Shown in pieces: positions 1 through 5,747 of a stretch of 9,196 bases of DNA. Under the pieces are notes generated by a model that did no database searches, was not told the origin of the DNA, and saw nothing but the letters and a program-made list of their open reading frames with translations. The stretch comes from an uncultured Actinomycetes bacterium. Its GTDB lineage: Bacteria > Actinomycetota > Actinomycetes > Nanopelagicales > Nanopelagicaceae. The translations under genes were made by a program, and so were the position numbers. The stretch spans positions 1-9,196 of the forward strand of contig CAIWXY010000251.1 in the NCBI GenBank assembly GCA_903916775.1, given 5' to 3'. The first letter of the stretch is position 1, and the number at the start of each line of letters is the position of its first letter.

Positions 1-1
1 A

Positions 2-1303
2 GATTCTGGAACTATCACTGGATCACCTCAAAAGAATCTAGATGATGTGAAGTTTGCCTTCATTCACCAAGATCTTGGCTTAGTTGAGTGGATGACGGTT
101 GCTGAATCCATTGCTCTTGGCTCCAAATACCCAACTAAAGGCGGCTTTATTGATTGGCGTGGGGTGCGCACTCGTGCCACTGATGCACTTTCAAAAGTGG
201 CTCCACATATAAACGCGAAAGACACAGTTAAGAATCTCTCACGTGCTGATCGTTCTCTGGTTGCTATAGCTCGTGCCCTTTACGATCATTCTGATGTTTT
301 GGTTCTTGATGAGCCAACAGCGAGCCTGCATGCACATGATTGTGAGAATCTATTCGCTGTATTGCGTCGCTTGCGTGATGAGGGTACTGCGATTGTTTAT
401 GTCTCACACCGACTTGATGAAATTTTCAAAGTGACTGACCGTGTAATTGTGATGCGTGATGGCAAGCTTGTGGAGGATGGATCAATCGATACATTTTCAC
501 CTGAAAAACTCGTACGTGCAATTGTTGGCGGAGAAACGAAAACATTTAAGCTTGGTGAATTCACACATGGCGCGCCAGTGCTTGAACTCAAAGAACTTTC
601 TGGCCCAAATGTCTTGCCTACATCTTTGAGTGTCCACAAAGGTGAGGTTCTTGGTTTGATCGGACTCAACGGAGCAGGGCAACGAGAAATCGGTCGCATG
701 GTTGCTGGCGCTATCCATCGTTTTAACGGTCACATCACACTCAACGGTGTTGAAGTTTCAGGCAGTGTAGAAGCGGCAGTCAATCAGGGAATTGCGTTAA
801 TAACGTCATCTCGCGCTGAAGAAGGTCTCTTTTCTGACATCACGCTCCGCGAAAATATGTTCCCAAATCTTCGCGTTCGCGGTTATGGATTTTTCAAGAC
901 GATCAGAGTTGGCAAGGAACGCGCACTCACATATTCCTACGATGATGAGTTCAATGTAAAGCCACGCACGACTGAACTTTCAATCGCAACGCTCTCCGGT
1001 GGTAATCAACAAAAAGTAATTTTGGCGAGGTGGCTCACTGCAGATCGCACCTTGATTGTTCTGGAAGAGCCAACGGCAGGTGTTGACGTTGGTGCTAAAA
1101 ACGAGATTTACCAACTCATACATCGTGCGACCGAAAACGGGCTTTCGATTTTGTTGGTCTCTACCGATTTTGAAGAAGTCAGTTTGATGGCCCACCGAGC
1201 ATTGGTCTTCTCTAATGGCGAGATCGTCAAAGAACTACCTCGCCATGAAATCAATATCGAAAGCCTTGTCACCTATGCATCTCGAGCGAATGTGAGTATC
1301 TAA
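2..1303 (+). CDS. Sugar ABC transporter ATP-binding protein, two NBDs (RbsA/XylG-like), 5'-truncated
   Basis: This is the ATPase subunit of a carbohydrate-uptake ABC transporter, acting at the inner face of the membrane. The frame is open from base 2, and its first residues (DSGTI) match the stretch after Walker A, so the gene begins outside the window; the GTG at 47 is internal. Numbering from that GTG: NBD1 has the Q-loop (IHQDL, 6-10), a degenerate signature (LSRADRSL, 64-71), Walker B (VLVLDEPT, 84-91) and H-loop (VYVSHR, 117-122). NBD2 has a Walker A lacking Lys (GLNGAGQRE, 206-214), as is usual for the second domain of this family, a good signature (LSGGNQQKV, 316-324) and the typical GVDVGAK stretch (345-351). 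In Walker B of NBD2 the usual Asp is Glu (LEEPT, 339-343). The permease starts 3 bp downstream. The transported sugar is not evident. Confidence 0.93.
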   Translation, partial: DSGTITGSPQKNLDDVKFAFIHQDLGLVEWMTVAESIALGSKYPTKGGFIDWRGVRTRATDALSKVAPHINAKDTVKNLSRADRSLVAIARALYDHSDVLVLDEPTASLHAHDCENLFAVLRRLRDEGTAIVYVSHRLDEIFKVTDRVIVMRDGKLVEDGSIDTFSPEKLVRAIVGGETKTFKLGEFTHGAPVLELKELSGPNVLPTSLSVHKGEVLGLIGLNGAGQREIGRMVAGAIHRFNGHITLNGVEVSGSVEAAVNQGIALITSSRAEEGLFSDITLRENMFPNLRVRGYGFFKTIRVGKERALTYSYDDEFNVKPRTTELSIATLSGGNQQKVILARWLTADRTLIVLEEPTAGVDVGAKNEIYQLIHRATENGLSILLVSTDFEEVSLMAHRALVFSNGEIVKELPRHEINIESLVTYASRANVSI

Positions 1304-1306
1304 AAG

Positions 1307-2362
1307 ATGTCAGAGAAACTAAAGTCAGAGACCAGTTGGGCTTTGCGTCTTGGAACATGGGGATTGCCCATTTTGGCGGTAATACTTTTCATCGTCTTCT
1401 CTATCGTCCTACCTGATTCCTACCCAACGTTTTCAAATTTGCAAGGAATACTTTCAAATCAAGCAATACCTGCCATATTAGCTCTAGGTGCAATGATTCC
1501 TATCGTCACCGGTAATTTTGATTTATCTATGGGTTATGGCGTTGGCTTATCCCATGTTGTGGTGATGTGGTTCTTGGCTTACAAACATATTCCATGGCCT
1601 TGGATCTGCTTGCTCGTAATCGTCGGAGGCGCACTCGTTGGTTTGATCAATGGGTTATTAGTGGAGTTCGCTCAAATCGATTCCTTTATCGCCACACTTG
1701 GCACCGGAAGCGTGCTCTACGCATTTAGCGGTTGGATCACCGGTGGCGGACGAATCGTTCCGCCATTTAAAGGCTTACCAATTAGTTTTACGGATATCTA
1801 CGATCGCCACATTCTCGGTCTACCAATGGGATTTTATTATGTGATTCTGTTAGTGATTCTATTGGGACTCGTTCTAGAACTTTTGCCAGCGGGCCGAGCG
1901 CTCTATGTCATAGGTTCAAACCCACGTGCAGCTGAACTTGTAGGTGTGCCTAAGCGTCGCTACACAATTATGGCTTTTGTTACCGCATCTGCAATCACAG
2001 GATTTGCAGGTTGTTTGCTCGCCGCTCAACAACAGATCGGCAACCCAAGTCTTGGCTCAGAGTATTTGTTACCTGCATTCGTAGGTGCACTCCTAGGGTC
2101 AACAACTATTCGATTGGGACGCGCTAATGCGATGGGAACGTTTGTCGCAGTAGCAATTCTTGCAATCGGAGTATCCGGAATCCAGCAACTTGGTGCTTCA
2201 TTCTGGGTAACACCTCTCTTCAACGGTTTAACTTTGTTAGCCGCTGTTGGTCTTGCGGGTTATTCCACAAGACGCCGCCTTAAAGCGGGAGCAGAGGCTT
2301 CAAGGAAAAGCATGGAAAGCAACAACCCTCACATAACTAAGGAGACAAGTGAACAAAGCTAA
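1307..2362 (+). CDS. Sugar ABC transporter permease (RbsC/AraH type, BPD_transp_2 family)
   Basis: This is the membrane channel subunit of the transporter, 351 aa, usual length for the family. About 9-10 hydrophobic segments are visible, the first at residues 19-35. The family signature appears as TGNFDLSMGYG (68-78), matching the GGIDLSVG consensus of RbsC-type permeases. The cytoplasmic coupling loop is seen as IGSNPRAAELVGV (202-214). A hydrophilic tail of about 33 residues (320-351) follows the last membrane span, and its last codons contain the ribosome binding site and start of the substrate-binding protein gene, so the tail may be kept partly for that purpose. The ATG lies 3 bp after the ATPase stop with no clear Shine-Dalgarno, which suggests translational coupling. 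Confidence 0.93.
   Translation: MSEKLKSETSWALRLGTWGLPILAVILFIVFSIVLPDSYPTFSNLQGILSNQAIPAILALGAMIPIVTGNFDLSMGYGVGLSHVVVMWFLAYKHIPWPWICLLVIVGGALVGLINGLLVEFAQIDSFIATLGTGSVLYAFSGWITGGGRIVPPFKGLPISFTDIYDRHILGLPMGFYYVILLVILLGLVLELLPAGRALYVIGSNPRAAELVGVPKRRYTIMAFVTASAITGFAGCLLAAQQQIGNPSLGSEYLLPAFVGALLGSTTIRLGRANAMGTFVAVAILAIGVSGIQQLGASFWVTPLFNGLTLLAAVGLAGYSTRRRLKAGAEASRKSMESNNPHITKETSEQS
2339..2345 (+). promoter_or_regulatory. Shine-Dalgarno for the substrate-binding protein gene
   Basis: AAGGAGA lies 4 nt before the GTG at 2349, inside the permease 3' end. It is the strongest ribosome binding site in this operon and supports the GTG start over later in-frame starts, which would remove the signal peptide. 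It fits the need for excess binding protein over the membrane subunits. Confidence 0.75.
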
Positions 2363-3485
2363 AAAGAGCACATTTGTAACAGCTGCGGTTATCGCACTTG
2401 TTACAAGCTCAACAATCGCAATTGGTACATCGAGTGCCAACGCTGCAGGCAGCTGCACAGCGGCTCTCGCTAAAGCTGATGCTGCTGTAAAGCTTGCAGC
2501 AAACTCAGCTGCTCCTTGGACTGGTCCAAAGACTGGCCCTAAGGCTGCTACAGGTAAGACTATTTACTATGTTGCACAGACAATGACCAATGGTGGAGTT
2601 GCTGGTGCCGAAGCTGGTGTTGCAGAAGCAGCAAAGGCTATTGGTTGGAACGTCAAGGTTCTTGATGGTCAAGGCACCCAACAGGGCATGGATCAAGCTA
2701 TGAACCAGGCCGTCACACTTCACGCTGATGGAATCGTTGTAGGTGGATTCGATCCAGCGACAACAAGTGATGCAATCAAGGCTGCTAACGCTGCAAATAT
2801 TCCGGTTATTGGTTGGCACGCAGAAGCTACCGCCGGTCCACAACCACAGGTCGGTCTCTTCTCTAACGTAACAACACTCCGCAAGGATGTTTCAACAATC
2901 AGTGCAGACTGGGCTATTTCTGACTCTCGCGGTAAGGGTGGCGTAGTCGTCTTCTCTGACTTCTCAATTCCTTTCGCAAAGGGTAAGTCTGATGAGATTG
3001 TTGCAGAACTCAAGACCTGTCCAACAATGAACATCTTGAAGTATGACAACATTCCAATCGGTAACAGCACATCAACTTTGATGCAGTCAGAAACATCTGC
3101 TCTGCTCGCAAAGTTTGGTAGCAAGTGGACAGATTCCATCTCAATCAATGGAAGCTTGTATGTCACACCAATCGCTACAGCACTCCGTGCCGCAGGTAAG
3201 TCTGGAACTGGCTTCCCTCACAACGTTGGTGCTGGCGATGGATCAACAGATGAGTACTCACGTATCGCATCTGGTCAATATCAGTCAGTAACAGTCCCTG
3301 AGCCTCTTAACCAAGAGGGCTGGCAGATCGTTGATGAATTCAACCGTGCATTCAACAACGTTGCAGCTAGTGGATATGTTCCAGCAACTCACCTTGTTAC
3401 AAAGGCGAACATTGGAAATGCAACATCATGGGATCCACTCAACGGATACCGTGATATCTACAAGAAGATCTGGGGTGTTAACTAA
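2349..3485 (+). CDS. Sugar ABC transporter substrate-binding protein (Peripla_BP_4 type)
   Basis: This is the extracytoplasmic binding subunit that delivers substrate to the permease. It is 378 aa and starts at GTG, overlapping the permease by 14 nt. The N-terminus is a Sec-type signal: basic MNKAKK, a hydrophobic core at about 9-26, and a likely cleavage near SANAAG (29-34). A Cys at 36 follows, but its preceding residues (AGS) are a poor lipobox, so lipidation is uncertain. An Ala/Lys-rich segment (37-50) and a WTGPKTGPKA linker (57-66) precede the first beta strand (TIYYVAQ, 71-77), an arrangement I associate with one subgroup of sugar-binding proteins. NGGVAGAEAG (81-90), DGQGTQQGMDQAMNQA (106-121) and DGIVVGGFD (127-135) mark the first lobe. 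After its first ~40 codons, lysine is almost always AAG, unlike the mixed use in the permease, suggesting strong expression. A terminator follows. The ligand is unknown. Confidence 0.92.
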   Translation: MNKAKKSTFVTAAVIALVTSSTIAIGTSSANAAGSCTAALAKADAAVKLAANSAAPWTGPKTGPKAATGKTIYYVAQTMTNGGVAGAEAGVAEAAKAIGWNVKVLDGQGTQQGMDQAMNQAVTLHADGIVVGGFDPATTSDAIKAANAANIPVIGWHAEATAGPQPQVGLFSNVTTLRKDVSTISADWAISDSRGKGGVVVFSDFSIPFAKGKSDEIVAELKTCPTMNILKYDNIPIGNSTSTLMQSETSALLAKFGSKWTDSISINGSLYVTPIATALRAAGKSGTGFPHNVGAGDGSTDEYSRIASGQYQSVTVPEPLNQEGWQIVDEFNRAFNNVAASGYVPATHLVTKANIGNATSWDPLNGYRDIYKKIWGVN

Positions 3486-3491
3486 TACCCC

Positions 3492-3513
3492 CTAGGTATG
3501 TTTTAAAACCTAG
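3492..3513. other. Small inverted repeat downstream of the binding-protein gene
   Basis: CTAGGT (3492-3497) and ACCTAG (3508-3513) are perfect inverted 6-bp arms around a 10-nt loop that contains TTTTAAAA (3501-3508). It could be a weak hairpin protecting the upstream mRNA 3' end or a small operator. It lacks a T-run of its own, so I do not call it a terminator. Confidence 0.35.
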
Positions 3514-3523
3514 ATAGTTTGAC

Positions 3524-3563
3524 GATACACGGTCGGGGATATTCTCCGACCGTGTATTCTTTT
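3524..3563 (+). terminator. Intrinsic (rho-independent) terminator after the ABC transporter operon
   Basis: ATACACGGTCGG (3525-3536) pairs perfectly with CCGACCGTGTAT (3546-3557), a 12-bp stem. The stem extends inward through a G-T wobble, a G-C and an A-T pair to a 3-nt loop (3540-3542). It is followed by TCTTTT (3558-3563). It lies 38 bp after the binding-protein stop and separates the transporter operon from the dehydrogenase-kinase pair, so the latter probably has its own promoter or depends on read-through. Confidence 0.88.
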
Positions 3564-3570
3564 AAAAGAA
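3557..3570. promoter_or_regulatory. 14-bp perfect palindrome overlapping the terminator T-run (possible operator)
   Basis: TTCTTTTAAAAGAA reads the same on both strands, begins at the last stem base of the terminator and lies 46 bp before the dehydrogenase start. A shorter TTTTAAAA core occurs 59 bp upstream (3501-3508). It may be a repressor site for the dehydrogenase gene, or only a consequence of a T-run followed by an A-run. No regulator is encoded in the window. Confidence 0.3.
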
Positions 3571-3605
3571 CAGTGAGAAGGACCAGTCCGACAAGCGCAG
3601 GATGT

Positions 3606-3610
3606 AGGGA
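3606..3610 (+). promoter_or_regulatory. Shine-Dalgarno for the dehydrogenase gene
   Basis: AGGGA ends 6 nt before the ATG at 3617. The in-frame ATG at 3602 is followed at once by TAG, so 3617 is the first usable ATG in this frame. Confidence 0.55.
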
Positions 3611-3616
3611 ATAGAA

Positions 3617-4660
3617 ATGAAAGCTTTAGTCAAGACAGCTAAAGGTCCGGGCCATGTTGAACTCAAGAGCGATTGGCCAAAGCCCGTTGTGCGTCCTGGT
3701 TGGGTTCTTGTAGAAGTGGTTGCAAGTGGCATTTGTGGCACTGATGTGCACATTCTTGAAGACACACACAAGAACTGGCCCCCTGTTGTACTTGGTCATG
3801 AGTACACCGGGCGCATTGTAGAAGTCGGAAATGATTGCGGTGCTTGGAAGGTGGGAGATCGTGTTGTCTGTGAACAACACACACTTGCTTGCATGAGCTG
3901 CGATGCATGTCGACGTGGCGCCATTCATCTTTGTCCTGCAAAGCGAAGTCCTGGCTGGGGTATCGACGGAGCGTTTGCAGAGTTTGTACTGCTGCCTGCG
4001 AATTTATTACATAAAGTTCCAGATGGTGTGAGTTTTCGTACAGCTACGGTTACCGAACCAACTGCCATATGTATTACCGGAATCGACCGTGCAGGAATTG
4101 CTATTGGTGAGAGAGTTGTCGTTGTTGGCCCTGGTCCAATCGGACTTATTTCAGCAATGTTAGTGAAGGCTGCCGGAGCAAGTGAAGTCGTGCTTGTAGG
4201 TAGAGCAAGTAGCGCGAAACGCTTGGAGATTGCAGAGTCTCTTGGTATCAAGACACACACCTTGAAAGATAATGTAAGTGCAGTCTCTGCTTTGGGCGAT
4301 ACTTTTGATTTAGCTATTGATTCAACAGGTGCAGGTGAATCTCTCACACTATGTGCCCTCTTAACTCGCCGTTTGGGTCGCGTTTTGGAATTGGGTTTAG
4401 CAAATCAGAGTGAGGTTCCATTTAACATTAATGCAGCGACGACTAAATCGATCACCATCTTCACCTCTCTTTCATCTGAGTATTCAAGCTGGGATCGTGC
4501 ATTGGCTTTTATGGCGTCTAAGAAATATGACCCAGCCGTACTTACATCGATCTACCCCTTGGAGCAGTGGGAAGAGGCCTTTGCGGACGTTGAGAGTCGC
4601 AAAGTTGTTAAAGGAGTGATTACTCCTCAAGATATCTCGGTGCTTGACCAGACTCAATGA
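3617..4660 (+). CDS. Zinc-dependent MDR dehydrogenase (sorbitol/threonine dehydrogenase-like)
   Basis: This is a cytoplasmic medium-chain dehydrogenase/reductase, 347 aa, usual length, that likely oxidises a secondary alcohol of a polyol or sugar with NAD(P)+. The catalytic-zinc set is intact: Cys40 and Asp43 in GICGTDVHI (38-46), His61-Glu62 in GHEYTG (60-65) and Glu147 in TEPTA (146-150). The structural-zinc cysteines are 92, 95, 98 and 106. The Rossmann motif is GPGPIG (171-176). At the end of the second Rossmann strand, where NAD-preferring sorbitol dehydrogenases carry Asp, this protein has Gly195-Arg196, so cofactor choice is open. The gene follows the transporter terminator and overlaps the kinase by ATGA, so the two are probably co-translated. 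Closest named activities would be L-iditol 2-dehydrogenase or threonine dehydrogenase; the transporter context favours a sugar or polyol substrate. Confidence 0.88.
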   Translation: MKALVKTAKGPGHVELKSDWPKPVVRPGWVLVEVVASGICGTDVHILEDTHKNWPPVVLGHEYTGRIVEVGNDCGAWKVGDRVVCEQHTLACMSCDACRRGAIHLCPAKRSPGWGIDGAFAEFVLLPANLLHKVPDGVSFRTATVTEPTAICITGIDRAGIAIGERVVVVGPGPIGLISAMLVKAAGASEVVLVGRASSAKRLEIAESLGIKTHTLKDNVSAVSALGDTFDLAIDSTGAGESLTLCALLTRRLGRVLELGLANQSEVPFNINAATTKSITIFTSLSSEYSSWDRALAFMASKKYDPAVLTSIYPLEQWEEAFADVESRKVVKGVITPQDISVLDQTQ

Positions 4661-5178
4661 GCGCTCAAAAAGTAATTCTGATTGGCCCTATGGGGGCGGG
4701 TAAAACCACATTGGGCACCCTCATAAGTGCCGAATTGGGCTGGCCATATTTCGATAATGATGGAGAGTTGGCTTCCTTAAATGACCTTACGGTTGAACAA
4801 CTCTCGGCACTCTCTGTTCCAGAGCTGCATGCGCTTGAAGGCGAGTACTTGCAACACGTGATGCAACGTCCAGCGCCATTTATCGCGGGTGCCGCTGCAT
4901 CGGTCATTGATTATCCAGAAAGCGTCAAGCTACTTCGTGAAGCAACTTCGATTTATTTACGACTTCCGCTAGAGAAATTACTGGAGCGCGCTGGCTCTAC
5001 GGGAATCGGAAGACAAGCTCTGGCAGAGAATGCTCAAGCCGTCATTACTGAGCGATTCATGCGACGTGATCCACATTATCGAGAAGTTGCTTCCTACACC
5101 TGTGAACTAGGTGATGACCCACAGATAGATGCCGCAAAAATTATTGAGTGGTTAAAACTACAAACCCAAATCGGCTAA
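4657..5178 (+). CDS. Shikimate-kinase-fold P-loop kinase, substrate site altered
   Basis: This is a small cytoplasmic ATP-dependent kinase of 173 aa, the typical length of shikimate or gluconate kinases. Walker A is GPMGAGKTT (10-18). The DxD of shikimate kinases is kept (FDNDGEL, 32-38), as is the late RDPHYREVA stretch (137-145), which matches the family's R-x-x-Y-x-E-V-A. Key shikimate contacts are not kept: the FRxxE motif reads LHALE (57-61), and the GGG loop reads GAAAS (78-82). I therefore read it as a family member with a different small substrate, or one that has lost activity, rather than AroK. It starts inside the dehydrogenase stop codon (ATGA), with no Shine-Dalgarno, so it depends on coupling. 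Phosphorylating the dehydrogenase product or the imported sugar is an inference from that coupling. Its last 21 nt run antisense over the end of pyrE. Confidence 0.8.
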   Translation: MSAQKVILIGPMGAGKTTLGTLISAELGWPYFDNDGELASLNDLTVEQLSALSVPELHALEGEYLQHVMQRPAPFIAGAAASVIDYPESVKLLREATSIYLRLPLEKLLERAGSTGIGRQALAENAQAVITERFMRRDPHYREVASYTCELGDDPQIDAAKIIEWLKLQTQIG

Positions 5179-5691
5179 TTGGTAAGCCGCGCGGTATTCC
5201 AAACCAGCTTCTGAAACTGCATCGGCTGCTCCGCGTTCGACGATTACTGCAACGCCAACAACGATTGCGCCAGCTTCTTTAAGTGCTTCGACAGCAGTCA
5301 AAACTGAACCACCCGTTGTCGATGTATCTTCGACAGCCAAGACGCGCTTGCCTTTAACATCTGGCCCTTCAATACGGCGCTGTAGTCCGTGAGCTTTCTC
5401 CGCTTTGCGAACAACAAAAGAATCAAGTGCGCGACCTTGGCTAGCTGCAACATGCATCATCGCGGTAGCAACAGGATCGGCGCCGAGTGTGAGTCCACCA
5501 ACAGCGTCGTAATCCAAATCTTTGGTGAGATCGAGCATTACCTGTCCAACGAGCGGGGCTGCAACGTGATCTAAAGTGATGCGTCGCAGATCGACGTAAT
5601 AGTCTGCTTCTTTGCCAGATGACAAGATGACTTTGCCATGGACAACAGCTTTGTTGAGGATCTCATTCTTTAGAGTTTCACGTGAATTCAT
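5158..5691 (-). CDS. pyrE: Orotate phosphoribosyltransferase
   Basis: This enzyme converts orotate and PRPP to orotidine 5'-monophosphate in de novo pyrimidine synthesis, in the cytoplasm and usually as a dimer. It is 177 aa, similar to other actinobacterial PyrE proteins. SSGKEADYYVDLR (24-36) is the conserved N-terminal substrate segment, RKAEKAHG (95-102) is the flexible catalytic loop with its Lys residues, and VLAVEDTSTTGGSV (117-130) is the PRPP-binding motif with the adjacent acidic pair. The ATG at 5691 has no Shine-Dalgarno but has a TAGGAT box 6 nt upstream, which fits a leaderless transcript. It is convergent with the kinase (21-nt overlap) and divergent from the DUF1800 gene. It is a housekeeping gene not evidently linked in function to its neighbours. 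Confidence 0.95.
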   Translation of the reverse strand: MNSRETLKNEILNKAVVHGKVILSSGKEADYYVDLRRITLDHVAAPLVGQVMLDLTKDLDYDAVGGLTLGADPVATAMMHVAASQGRALDSFVVRKAEKAHGLQRRIEGPDVKGKRVLAVEDTSTTGGSVLTAVEALKEAGAIVVGVAVIVERGAADAVSEAGLEYRAAYQLADLGL

Positions 5692-5697
5692 TTGTAC

Positions 5698-5703
5698 ATC
5701 CTA
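5698..5703 (-). promoter_or_regulatory. -10 box of a likely leaderless pyrE promoter
   Basis: On the minus strand, TAGGAT lies 6 nt before the pyrE ATG. A TAnnnT box at this distance is the usual signature of leaderless actinobacterial transcripts that start at the initiation codon. I see no good -35 element. Confidence 0.45.
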
Positions 5704-5734
5704 CAGAACCATATGAATGCTCTGACATACGGGC

Positions 5735-5740
5735 TACTCT
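5735..5740 (+). promoter_or_regulatory. -10 box of a likely leaderless promoter for the DUF1800 gene
   Basis: TACTCT lies exactly 7 nt before the ATG at 5748, the spacing expected if transcription starts at the start codon. No Shine-Dalgarno precedes this ATG. No clear -35 element is visible. This supports choosing 5748 over the upstream ATG at 5682, which lies inside pyrE. Confidence 0.4.
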
Positions 5741-5747
5741 CGCAACT

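Noticed and set aside
47..1303. GTG at 47 as the true start of the ATPase gene
   Set aside because: The frame is open to base 2 and codes for residues typical of the region after Walker A. A start at 47 would leave NBD1 without its Walker A, so the gene is truncated by the window edge.
2720..3166. Open frame antisense to the substrate-binding protein gene
   Set aside because: It lies wholly within a well-supported gene, and I recognise no family motif or ribosome binding site. It is a by-product of the sense codon use.
3925..4347. Open frame antisense to the dehydrogenase gene
   Set aside because: The sense frame carries the structural-zinc and Rossmann motifs here. The antisense product is compositionally biased and unrecognised.
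4657..5178. Calling the small kinase aroK (shikimate kinase)
   Set aside because: The GGG loop and the FRxxE arginine that contact shikimate are missing, and the neighbours are a sugar-type dehydrogenase and transporter rather than aromatic amino acid genes.
5172..5189. CGGCT/AGCCG hairpin as a terminator between the kinase and pyrE
   Set aside because: The stem is only 5 bp with an 8-nt loop, it lies within coding sequence, and there is no clean T-run on either strand.
5682..5747. ATG at 5682 as the DUF1800 start
   Set aside because: It overlaps the pyrE start codon region, the extra 22 residues do not resemble the family or a signal peptide, and a leaderless-type -10 box precedes the ATG at 5748.
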